Source: Lingula anatina (taxonomy: Eukaryota; Brachiopoda; Lingulata; Lingulida; Lingulidae). Taken from it: a stretch of 64,000 bases of DNA. Where the stretch lies: contig NW_019775477.1 of the NCBI RefSeq assembly GCF_001039355.2, positions 233,517 to 297,516 on the forward strand, written 5' to 3'. Shown piece after piece: positions 1-11,100 of this stretch. Below the pieces are notes generated by a model. It worked only from the letters and a program-made list of their open reading frames with translations. It made no database searches and was not told the origin of the DNA. Made by a program: the position numbers and the translations under genes. Every line of letters starts with the position of its first letter. Position 1 is the stretch's first letter.

Positions 1-14
1 ACTCTATGTCCCAG

Positions 15-222
15 AGTATTACTGGTTTGCCTGTATGCTGGTACAGAGACTGGTGCCTCTGCCAAGCAAGTTAAAGCTGAGGGTGACCCACTATACCAGG
101 AAAGAGTGGAAACAACTGCCAGAAGAGGAGAAAGAGAGACTGCGAGCCATTGCCAAGGGCGTACATGATGACATTTTGCAGATATTCCATGACATGCCTC
201 ACTCTTTGTGGTTTATATTTCG
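15..222 (+). CDS. ADCK5: ADCK5-like gene, candidate alternative exon (a)
   Basis: This 208-base exon has an acceptor at 13-14 (cccag) and a donor at 223 (gtaagg). It encodes about 69 residues, from EYYWFACMLVQR to DMPHSLWFIFR. It is homologous to the exon at 711-888: both open with an acidic residue then xxxFxxxLVQR, both contain LPSK, and both end DMPxxxxxxxR. Both also begin two bases into a codon and end two bases into a codon, so either can join the exon at 1823. Splicing this exon directly to 711 would give CGA CCA TAA, an immediate stop. I infer a mutually exclusive exon. The alternative is the last visible exon of a separate upstream paralogue. The acceptor lies at the window edge, so the start is less certain than the end. 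Confidence 0.55.
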
Positions 223-710
223 GTAAGGGGTCCTGACCCATGGTTGTTTGCACCGAGGACAGACTAGGTTTTGGTGGGATGTCATGACGATATGACAGGC
301 ACTGTAGTGATGGGACAGAATGAGAGCTAGGTCTCCTGTTTCTGATACAGTTGTAGCAGTTTTCTGTGAGGGTCGTGAAGTCATGGCGGGGCAAAAGGAA
401 CTTGTGATGCTTGGGTCACTTTTATGGTTCCAATGATAGCTAGACCCCCAGTGATCAGATTGAGAACTGCCTCCATTTAAACTGAATTGATAAACCCTTT
501 GGGTATCCTTCCTAATTTGTTATGAGATGGATATTATAGGAAAATTGAATCTCATGCCAATTCCAATTTCCTTAACTGGAAACAAGATTTTATAATAAAT
601 AATCTCAACGTCTGGTCAAAGGTCTACATCATGGAATCCCCAAAGGCTTCATTGAGAATATATGAGCAATACTTATCAGTACCAGTATAGTGAAACCTTT
701 CACTTTTCAG

Positions 711-3485
711 ACCATAACCTATTTTGTGAAATCCTGGTCCAACGCCCTGTGAAACGCAACACATTTTTCCTGCCCAGTAAAATGACCGAGGAAGATGTGC
801 GCTACATGCAGAACATGGCCAAAGATCACTTTGATCAAGTCATGGCCGTCCTCCGTGACATGCCGAGGTGTATGTTACTAATGATCAGGTGGGTGGGGGC
901 TTAAATTATATTAACGCCTTTGATAGACTCGTTTATGCCCTGTGTTATTGCATTTACGCCCTATCAAGAAAGTTTTTTTTTTGCTGATTCACCTTGTATT
1001 TTGCTTTTGGTCTGTAGATGGCTAAAATTTTAAAGTTAAAAGATGGCAACATATAATATCTCCAATAAAATGCTCCCTCTTTTTTTTGTCCTCGAAGATT
1101 TGCTTGCTTTGTCTTTTGTTATCATTTGGCAGCTGCTTCGCTCTTCGTTTTTTGCCTCATTTATTTTCTACTGCAACTGAATTCCCATAATGTTCATTTA
1201 GGAATTAGTTCTCTTAGATGTGCTGTAAAGCATGTTTGAAGGAGCTTTAGCTCAATTATGTTCTGATCCAATCACTTACGTAAGCTTATAGTTTCTAAAG
1301 GCAAATTTTGTGCTTTTTATTACCAGGATTTCACTTTTATTTATTTATTTATTTATTTTAATAATAGGATTTACTTTTTAATTGTGCTGGGCTGATAAAT
1401 AATCAGTCACTACTGATTAACCTAGGAATGATAATAAATTTTCACTATAAACTAATGGCAGAGGGGCGGCGGGGGGGGGGGAGAATGGCTTATTTGCAGC
1501 TCTGTTCTGTTTCTCTCATTCTGTCCCATGTGCCGTGCTTTCAGCCTGTCAACCACTTGCTTTTAATGTTGTATATCACAAAATATAGTAAAAATTGACA
1601 AATTAAAAGACTTTTTACTTAAATAACTGACTGATTAGTTGGCAGTCTTTCAACATGCATATTTAATACCAGGGAGCCTTCACCTCTTGAATGGGGAATC
1701 TCCCAATTAGTTTTAATTTATATTCTGTTATTTTCATTATTTTGATGTCATATGTGCTATTTTCCAAAATGTATTTATTTTATCATAAAATCTATATTAT
1801 GTGATCATCAACTTTGTTTCAGAAACTTGAACACCATCCGAGCTATCAACCGTATCCATGGACACCCTGTGGACAGATATACTATCATGGCTAGGAGGTA
1901 ATTTTTATACACTCTTAGGTCACATTTCCATTCCTAGATTGATCTAACAGGATCGATTCAACTCTGAGAGATTTCTCGCTAAATTAGTTTCAGGTTATGT
2001 GGCTTGGATGTCTAGCACGCCTATTGAAGCTGTTAGGGGTAACTATTGTAACTATTGTTTAGAGATTTAACTATTGTTAAACTGAATGTAATTTAGCGAG
2101 AAACCCCTCGGAAGATGGATTGATCCTGTTAGATCGATCTAGGTATGGGAATGGGGACTCAGGGCACATTTAGAACAAGTAGATCCATGGACGAGTAGCG
2201 CATTCAGAACAGCAGACTAACAGATCCGTGGATCAAATATGGCTGACCCACTTGAATGCTTGTTGCTTAATCCCTGCGGGGAATCTATCCAGTGTCTAAT
2301 TGGGGAATTAAGCCTCAAGCTTTTAAGCTTGCTGAATAATCCTAATAGACACTGAATAGATTCCTAGCTGTGAGGATTACGCGCCAAGCTTTCAATTGGG
2401 TACAACATATTTGATTTGTGGATCTGTTTGTCTGCTGGTCAACTTTGGTTGAGAATTTGGCCGTAATAAGACTAATTCTATCAGTGTGCTATTATAAATA
2501 TAAGAGCACATACCAGGCCATAGAAATAGTAAACTGTCATTTGTCTAAAATCATAGAAGTTTTTTTCCAGAAATAGTATACTGTCATTTGTCTAAAATCA
2601 TAGAAGTTTTTTTCCTAAAAGGAATTTTCAGAAGAGGTACAGAAAGTGTGTGTATTAGTAATGTTATTCAGTATTCCTTAAATATGCTTTAAGAGCTGCC
2701 GTGAGACATTGAATATGATAGGCCAATGTTATATTTCCAGTGCTATTAAGGGCTGCCATGTGTCAGAGGGACAGAGGATAGGGCTGCTAGGGACAGTCAG
2801 GACCCTGTGGGAGAGATGTGTGCTGGACTACAGCTTATTGTGAGTTGGAGTCACATTGGAAAAATATTCCACAATAATATTCTCTTCTGGCATGTATTTT
2901 AAAAAAAATTTCGTTGCCATTCCATTTGGTGGACTTTCAGTTAAGATCAAGAGATGAAATGCCGTGAAGATTGTACAGTTATATTACAATGTGATAAGTA
3001 TGATTAGTATTAATTTTGTTGGTTCTTATGAGATATGAAAAGATCAGACATGAGCCTACTAGGTTAAAAAAAAAAACTCTGAACATTTAACACGTACACT
3101 AACCCAACACCTAGCCGGCCAGAGGTCAGGGGTCGCCTTAGAATTTAATTTAAAAACGTGGAATTCCACGATTCTGCGGAAAAAGCTCATGTCTGAGAGA
3201 TGTCTGTACAAAAAGAAGGGTACAGATAATAGGAAGGGAAAAACCGTGTGGAATAGCCCATGGAGATTTTGCTTAAAGTACCAGGAGGCATTACTTTAAT
3301 ATTATTTTTATATTATCCGAAAAAATCATGTTTGTTTGATCTGTGGTTGTTTCACCTTTTTTTGTGGTAATTTCAGGTCAGAGCGCTTTAAGTTTTGGAT
3401 AATCGTGAAATACATCCAAGTGATGCATTACCTTGGAAAGATACCTGATGTGATGACCATGATCCAGGAACAGGAAAGAAAGTGA
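711..3485 (+). CDS. ADCK5: ADCK5-like atypical kinase (aarF/UbiB family), C-terminal exons
   Basis: Three exons are visible: 711-888, 1823-1897 and 3377-3485, with the stop TGA at 3483-3485. The spliced peptide runs LFCEILVQRPV, then AVLRDMPRCMLLMIR, then RAINRIHGHPVDRYTIMARR, and ends IQEQERK. The block with RAIN, GxPVDRY and MAR is characteristic of the C-terminal region of ADCK5, a mitochondrial member of the ADCK/COQ8 atypical kinase family. The kinase motifs lie upstream of the window, so activity cannot be judged. The last exon has a possible donor at 3482 (gtgagc). Splicing to the acceptor before 3810 would add only about four residues before a stop, so the C-terminus differs little either way. 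The upstream exon at 15-222 is a likely alternative to 711-888. The gene lies about 4 kb upstream of the polycystin gene, on the same strand. Confidence 0.7.
1926..2156. repeat. Inverted-repeat element, family A (copy 1)
   Basis: The arms match as inverted repeats. The left arm has ccattcctagattgatct and the right arm ends agatcgatctaggtatggg. Further in, ttctcgctaaatta pairs with aatttagcgagaa. There is no coding capacity. Related elements lie at 4281, 8343, 52755 and 59771, all with GATCGATC-type sequence close to a terminal cattccca. It sits in the ADCK5-like intron. I read it as a non-autonomous DNA transposon (MITE). Confidence 0.7.
2199..2441. repeat. Inverted-repeat element, family B (copy 1)
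   Basis: The ends are cgcattcagaacagcagact and the inverted, diverged tttgtctgctggtc. Inner segments agatccgtggatcaaatatg and catatttgatttgtggatct are inverted matches. Family B recurs at 31970, 38436, 52592 and 59606. It is non-coding and MITE-like. Confidence 0.65.
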
Positions 3486-4280
3486 GCAGTTTCTTTATTA
3501 AGTTGTGAACTCGCATCTCAAACTGGTTTACATATATCGTTTACATATATCTTCAGACACAGCATGTGTCAGTATATTTGCCAGCTTTGCTGTATAGTTT
3601 ATTTTGGTAAACATCCCCATTACGGTGCAATTCAGTCTTTCAGATATTAAGTATTACTGCTCAGCTTCCAGGTATTTATCTGAACATTATAATATAATAC
3701 ATTTTTTTATGATTTAGAAAAAAATTTATATTAAAACTAGCTTGTAATATAACACTCCTTGATATTTCAGGTCTGTTTTGGTCTTTCATATTTAATTAAT
3801 ATTTTCAGGTATGAGAGATTATGATCACATTCACAGAGACATGACATATGTGACTTCCACTGCCTCCAACTCACCAGAGGAAAAAGATTTATGGATAGTA
3901 GAATTTCTCACCTCACCAGCGGGATAAAATGATTCATTAGTGGATATGAATATTTAACGAATGGCCAACACACATATTTAATAATTTATTCTTCAAAATG
4001 ATATATTGGTTCTTTTGACCGCCAGTGCCCTCAGCTTTCTGCTGTAATTTTATAGTTTATGACTAGATGGAGAATATACCTACAGTTTTAAGAACGACAT
4101 TTATTGCAACTGTTCACAATTTTTTCAATGGTGCATTACCATTACTAATGAGATTGGTCTTTGGAGTGGGTTAAAAGAGGAAATACATGAAGCAGGGACC
4201 TGACTTCAAAGTATATTGGTGTTACTGAAAGTAAATAGCTAAAGATGGGGTACACTCTGCTGTACTCTGTATAAGATATC

Positions 4281-4491
4281 ATTCCCATACCCTATTGAAC
4301 TAGCAGGATCGATCTATCTCTGAGGGGTTTCTTGCTAAATTGCATTTAGTTTAAGCCTGCACAAAAGCCAATTACCCCCCTGGCAGCTTTAGTGGGCGTG
4401 ACAGACATTTAAGCTGCTTAAACTGAATGCAATTTAGCGAGAATCCCCTCCGAGTTAGATCGATCCTGCTAGTACGATAGGTTTATGGGAA
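4281..4491. repeat. Inverted-repeat element, family A (copy 2)
   Basis: The left arm attcccataccctattg carries agcaggatcgatct. The right arm carries the complement agatcgatcctgct and ends gtttatggga. An inner pair, ttgctaaattgcat and atgcaatttagcg, extends the arms. It is non-coding. Confidence 0.7.
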
Positions 4492-5579
4492 CCCAGTCTC
4501 AGAGATAAACAGCATGGATGCTCCACAGACTGCATTTTATACATACAGAAGAATCTGTATACACATGTTTCAATTATTCAGAACCTCGTTAAAATGTACT
4601 TTGATAGGTGTGGTGTGTGTGTGAAGTGGTGAAATAGGATAGGAAAGTTGCTTTCTTTGCAGGAAGCTTTTTTATTTCCTGCTGCAATCAATTTTGTATT
4701 GAAGTCATTCAGATTGAGATTTTTCTCATAAGTAGCATTGGTTTGGATTACCCTGAGGTTCAGAGTATTTGGAATGAGGTTGCTCTATCTCCCTTTCACA
4801 ATCACCCTGAGTTTCAGAACATTTACATTGACTTCTTTCGACAGAATGCTGTCTGTCATCCAGAATCACTGACTTTTCTCCACCTGGACAATTTGTAGTC
4901 TCATAAAAAGAGGGGATAACTCCCCCCCCCCCCCCCCCATTATGCCGTAATATGTACTGTGGTATACTTTGTGAGGCAGAAATTGTAACACAAACCAATG
5001 CTAACTCGAATCTCTTTTATGGAAACCCTCCGCTGTGTATTATACATGTAAGTGTTAACTGTATGTTGTTGATGTACGTGTAATCACTTGTGAATAGTTA
5101 TCAACTATTTTGAAAATAGAATCAGATTAAAAGACTTCTTTGAGAAACATGCTGAGATTAAGCTATTATACTTGACCGTAGACTTAATGTTATTACATTG
5201 TAAATTATTTTTATGTAAATGATGTGGAAGTGCACAATTTATATTAAATGATGTGCTTCTTGCCATTATGACATAGATTTTGATACAGTCTTAATTATTT
5301 ATTTTGGCAGATTGGGGTTTTAGTCAAAATTCAGGGTAAGAACGGGTCAGTTGGATGCTCACTATAGTGACCTGCAATCAGTAATTTATAGCATGACTAT
5401 GAAATTCAAAACAATACATTTTATTGACTATTTATCATAATAAAAATGATAGTTTAAGTATTTATTCATTGCAAGCATGTGCTGTAAGATGTTTTTTACA
5501 TACATAAACGCATTAACTGTTACATAGAAAATAAACTCCCTATTTTGAAGAAGTGGAATTCTTGTAATGGTGTACGTGA

Positions 5580-5582
<3 letters not shown>

Positions 5583-5636
<54 letters not shown>
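5583..5636. repeat. (TC)27 microsatellite
   Basis: An uninterrupted CT/TC dinucleotide run of about 54 bases in intergenic DNA. The antisense Glu-Arg open frame across it is a by-product of the repeat. Confidence 0.95.
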
Positions 5637-5638
<2 letters not shown>

Positions 5639-7521
5639 GACCTCAATAAAAAAGTTGTAGCCTAAACTGCAATTTACTATACAACGAGGTGTTAACATGA
5701 AATAAATAACGTCTTTTAGGACTCGCGGTTTTTCCACACAGAAAACCATCATCTCAAAACCTTAATAAACTAAAGTCTCTTTAAAAAGGAAAATCGACTT
5801 GTAAATGAAAATAAACATTAATTATCATCTGGTAAATTTAACAGTAAGTACCAATGCAATATGTTACAAGTAATCCTAATGGAACAATACTTGATCAAAA
5901 CAAATTATTGCAAGGAGTTTGCGGATGCGGCAATGATTGTTTCGCTGACAAACACAGATAGCGCCACATATCGATCGCATTGTGCCGCCTCGTAGAACTC
6001 CCTTGTCCAAACAAGTCGATGCTGTGTACCCTGCTAAATAGCACAACTTACTCGGATGTAATACCGCCGATTACATACTGAAAAGGTTAGGCTGACTGTG
6101 CCAGGGCTTTGGATAAGAACGTCGATATCTGCGCTTTGCTTTTGTCATCTTTTTCTCGGTGTTGCGCTCTGCTTTTGTTAAACTGTTAGCACGATAAATG
6201 TGGCTTGATATAATGGCGTTTGTTCTGCCAGGCAGCATTGATCTGTACGTTTATTTTATTTGGCAGTTTTAGATAAGTGTAAATTACGTTTCCGACCAAT
6301 TCTCTTCCTTGTAAAAGGGCCAAAAAATAAAAATGCAAAGTATCGTTTGTCCTTTTTACAAGCTAGGTATGTTATGCTTTCATTGGGGTCAACACATCTT
6401 ACGATATAATCCACGGAAATTAAGGATGGATGTTGAATCAAACGAGATTGAACATCTTGTTGCATACGTAACCTAAAATATTGAAACACAAATCGGTGTC
6501 TACAAAGTTGTCTAAATTTAGATGTTGAAACACAAAGCAGGTTTGATTTTTGCCTTGACGACGCGCGGAAGGTTTGTTTTTTATCGGACAGGGTCAATAT
6601 TCAATGGGAAAACGGCATATTTTACTGACTTTAAGCTCGGTTTATTTTACCGGCGGGGCGTTCCGCAAAACGTCGTTGATGTCAGCACCGACTATCAGTA
6701 AAAAGGTGATCACTGAAGCGCACTGGCACTGTTTCATTATATCGAACTTGCACCCTCTTCTACAGGCTCAAGCTTATACAATCGCCAGATCCAGACAAGC
6801 TGGCAAAAACAACAATGATAATAATAACATATTTATAGTCTAAAATCCATAAAATGTTCAGTAGATTTTACAACGTATAAAATTGATAAAAGTCTATAGC
6901 TAAGAATGATTAGGAGTTAAGTGGTACATATAATAAAAATTTGACTATAGGAAAAGTAATTAAAAGTACCGTTCTGATCTCTCAATGGATTATATTTACT
7001 CATCTGTCAAAAGTTTTCTCTTACCTGTATTTTAAAAACATTTTAATGAACTCTATCTAGCATCTCAAAAGTTTTTTTTTTTGTCTGTCCTTATGTTATC
7101 TGTTTATTTACCTAAAACAAAGTTTAAGACATTGCCTCAAATTTGACTCAAAGAACACGAGTTTTTAGCTCCCAGTCTTTTTTTTTTTAAATTAAAACAG
7201 ATGAAGCTTTATTATAGTTAACTCGAAGATTGATTGCTACATTATCCGGTTGCACCGCTTGTTTTCTGACGTGTAAAAGTACGTCAACCACCATCTCTGC
7301 TGCTGCAGAGGGTATGACGGTGGATATCGAACCGAGTCGCTATTTGTTCATAAGACTTCATTGTTTGAATAATTAATGCGTCACACACACCTTGCGTCTC
7401 TCATTTGAACACATGATTAAGCTATCTGTCACAAACAGAATTCTCTTTAAGCAGAACAGAGGCCGTGCGCTCTCCAGAAGCATGGTAGATTGAAGAAATA
7501 CTGAAACAGCATTCGGATAAA

Positions 7522-8167
7522 ATGAAGCCATCAACGCACTTTACACTGGTGGCGTCTTTCTTGGCGCTCCTGGTAAGTTTTGTTTGACTATTTTTTGTAG
7601 TGAATTTCTCTCCGCCGAGAGCAGATTTCTGTCAGTGTACGTGGAGTTTTTTTTTTTTTTTTTTTGTATAGAATAAGTTGAAATGTAGAACATGGATGGT
7701 TTTACGCAGTGAGTTAATTTAACATGAAATTTGAGTGTCACATACATTGCGTCTTGTTCAAATAACCCATGAAAAACAAATAATCCATGAAAAACAACAA
7801 AGGGTTTACTAATGGAATTTACAAAGCGTATATAACGAAAGGATATAATGTTTGTACCTGAAGAAGCATTGAAATGTACAAAAGGTCGCTGTTTTGTAAC
7901 GATGTTGGGTAGCTACGGTGAAAATTAACTATGGACAAATCACAACAAACTTGAACCCCAGAAAAACAGATCAGCAATCAAAATCAGATCAAAATCAGAT
8001 CTTACGAAATTGTCAAATAAAATAAATTCTTTAAACATGTTTCTGTTGATTTTACGGCTATGATGATTGTGCTTTTTTCATTATACTTCATGTTGCCGAA
8101 TTGAAAAGGAAAGCTTTTATCTAAATTGCATTTTATCTATTTCAGATCCTCATTTCACGAGCTCAAG
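7522..8167 (+). CDS. Polycystin exons 1-2: signal peptide
   Basis: Exon 1 is 7522-7572 and exon 2 is 8146-8167. Together they encode MKPSTHFTLVASFLALL followed by ILISRAQ, a textbook signal peptide with a hydrophobic core and a likely cleavage near the A/Q before the WSC domain. The start is chosen because this ATG is followed directly by the hydrophobic core, and both the donor (gtaagt) and the acceptor (ttcag) keep frame into the WSC exon. Confidence 0.85.
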
Positions 8168-11100
8168 GTAGGTTGCTCAGAATGAACCGTTGTTTAAAGT
8201 TATTACCAGATAAATATATAAAATGCAATTGCCTGTTAGAACAGGATCATAAAGTTATATTATATTATATTATATTGGCATTTACTAGTGGCTAAGTTGG
8301 GCATAACGTTTTAATGCTTATTCATAATGATAAAACATAGGGCGTATTCCCAGAGCTTTTAGATCGATCTATCCCCGCGGGGAGTCTCACTAGATTACTG
8401 TCAGATAATCCGGCTTAAATGTCCGTCCCGCCTACTACAAGCTGTAAGGGGGTAATTAACTTTCGTGCCCGCTCGGCTGACAGCTATTTAGCGTGAACCC
8501 CCAGGGAGTTAGGTCGATCTAAAGTAGATCGATCTAATCTCTGGGAATGGGGTCATAGATGGGGTAAATATGCATTTATAAATAAATTCATTCGTTTATT
8601 GGTTTATCTTACTGGAATTTGTGACATCAACGAGCCCAGCTCAGTTGAGGAAATATCTTGTCTCATTCGAACATCTTACGTGGTTTGATACTGCGTTTCT
8701 ATTAAGTTTAATAACTCCTGTCACTTCGACTTTTAACGTTTACGTAAGTGCCTCTTCTCAGAATTAGGCTTATTGTCTTAATGTGAACATTTTAAGATAA
8801 AATGCCATCACAAGAACATTACCGTCGAATCGAGGACTTAAACGCAGTGGGGATAGGTAGAGAAATAAAACACCGTTTTGCCTCCCTATAATGGGGAGGT
8901 TTGAACGCATTTTGAAAATTTTCTCTGCCTTCGAACTGATCTAGAAGTTAGCAGCTACATGTAGAAGAGCCTCTGGTTGAAAGAACATTTAAACTGAGCT
9001 TATTAGACTATATGGGGGTCTGAGGGCGAGCCTCATGGGCATTGATTGTGATGAACGGTAGCTACTGTACCGTTATGTAACTGTTCATAGATGTTTAAGC
9101 TTGATGATATTGTTGACAAACACTACAATTATCATAAGTAATCAGTCGAGATCTCTACAAACACGGACGTCACCTACCGGTGCTACTATTTAGTACTAGT
9201 CTTAACCACTTATTTTACGTTCGCGCCATGGTACCGCGGTTTGAGACGTTAATTCGGCGTTCGCGACCACAAATCCACAAGCTTCTCTTTATGTCTCCTC
9301 ATTAACCCAAGCGAAAGTATAAGTAAAGGATAAGCACAAATATGGTGTTCGAAATTTGGCCGGTAGAGGTTGCTTTTATTGAAAGGTCCCTCTAGTAAAA
9401 AAAATAGTGTTAGTTATTATTTAATAGCATTAGATAATATTGAATTAATTAAGTAATGTTATAGCAAATAAATATCAAAATAAATAGTGCACATATATTA
9501 TTTTCATTTGTGGGGTTGTAAAGAGGCCAAAAATTGAAACCAGAAAAGAATGAAAAATTCAAAGCAAAATAACGTAAGCCGAAATAATGCAAGCCAAAAT
9601 ATATGCATACTAATATGCATATATGAATATTTTGTACAAACGGAAGCCAAGAAAGTTATTCGCCAATATTAAAAAGCCGAAATGAAGCCATCGAGCAACA
9701 ACAAAAAATTCTTCATATCCCGACCCATCAGTCAGCCAAACAACGGTGCATTCGTTACACATCTGCATAGAAATCTTGCCTTCCTAAACAAACACTGAAC
9801 AGCATTTAATGGGAATATTCACAATTTTTTTACGATACATGGTGCAAAACTGCCTCGGTCTGAAATTAAGACGACTAAAACTGTCAATTTTATACTAGGC
9901 CGATTTAACTTGCGTAGAATCATATGTTGGAAAAATCTAATTATCACAGTGTGTGGAACTTACTTGCATTTGGTTAATTTTTCTGTTAACATCCACATGG
10001 TTTCACATGCATTCAGAACTGTGGTGAACATTATGGTGCGTAATGCAGTGATCATCTAGACCCATGGTCTTTTAACTTGGGAAAGATGACCAGGCAGCGT
10101 CTGAAGTGGAATAGGAGTAGAAATATCAAAAGAAAAAAGAAAAATGCCGATTTAAAACCCATCATCAAGTTAGTTACATTATCAAAACAATTATAAATAC
10201 AAATGTATTTTGAAAGTTACAAGAATGTCCGTTAGTGAATGAAGATCGAGTTACTTTGATATCACTGCCAATTAGAAGCGTTTTTTAATACAGGGAATAG
10301 ACGAGTCAGTTAGATAAATTGTAGGCCAAATTGCTGACCAATGAAAAACATTATTTTAATATCAACTGCGTTCAGTCTAATAAACGATTTGACCGCAAAA
10401 ATACCGTTGACATACCGCAGTAAGCTATTGTCACAATTGTGAGTTGATGAGGATGCGAAGACACATTAGGCCAATAATGGGCCTTAGGCTTTCGTTGTGG
10501 AACTTAATGAAAAAGAAGTTAGTGGCCTTTAAGGTATTTTTTCTAAACACATCTTAGTCGGCTAAAATGGTATACACTAAAGAGTTTTTTTATATACTAA
10601 GCAGCTTAATATTGGACTAAAAATTTTTTTGTGAAACGAGATTAGGGCTATTCAATAATTTCCTTAATTGCTGTTGACCGTCCACTGGTCAAAGGCATGA
10701 TTATCGACCGCCCTAAAACCTAACTCTCGCTTTGTCTCCGCCGCACCAACAGAATATCCGCAGTAGTCAGAAGTCCATTAAAATGTTACCAAGTATGGCA
10801 CGTACAAATCGAACGCTGTCATTTAACGTGGTGTTAAAGATCGATACCGGCGGAAGATGCATATTTTCCTGAAATTAATCCCACTTAAAACGCCGTTCAC
10901 TTCGCAGCTTGACATCGATACGTTTTAGACTGATACAATAGTCCCAATTAGTTTCTGAACATTGGTTTCCTGTTGTTTCGACGAACCTGGCAACCGCGAT
11001 TAATGGTAGTTCATGGAATACTGTATACCGCCATGCACCAAGTATTGAACTAGCGACAGTCAGACACGTTCACATCAGGACCAGATTGATCCTGAAATAG

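Larger units (their letters stand above)
3486..7521. other. Intergenic region between the ADCK5-like and polycystin genes
   Basis: This AT-rich stretch holds a family A element at 4281, a C homopolymer near 4921-4939 and a TC microsatellite at 5583-5636. I see no credible coding exon. The open frames here are short, on mixed strands, lack splice context and resemble no family I know. The promoter and 5' UTR of the polycystin gene must lie near the right end, but I cannot place a transcription start. Confidence 0.6.

Noticed and set aside
3810-3926. Extra terminal exon for the ADCK5-like gene
   Set aside because: The acceptor is plausible, but the frame from the donor at 3482 gives a stop after about four residues. 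The simple stop at 3483 is preferred, though not proven.
6256-6843. Two open frames (minus and plus strand) upstream of the polycystin gene
   Set aside because: Neither has splice context, start context or recognisable motifs. The region is AT-rich and lies near the presumed promoter.
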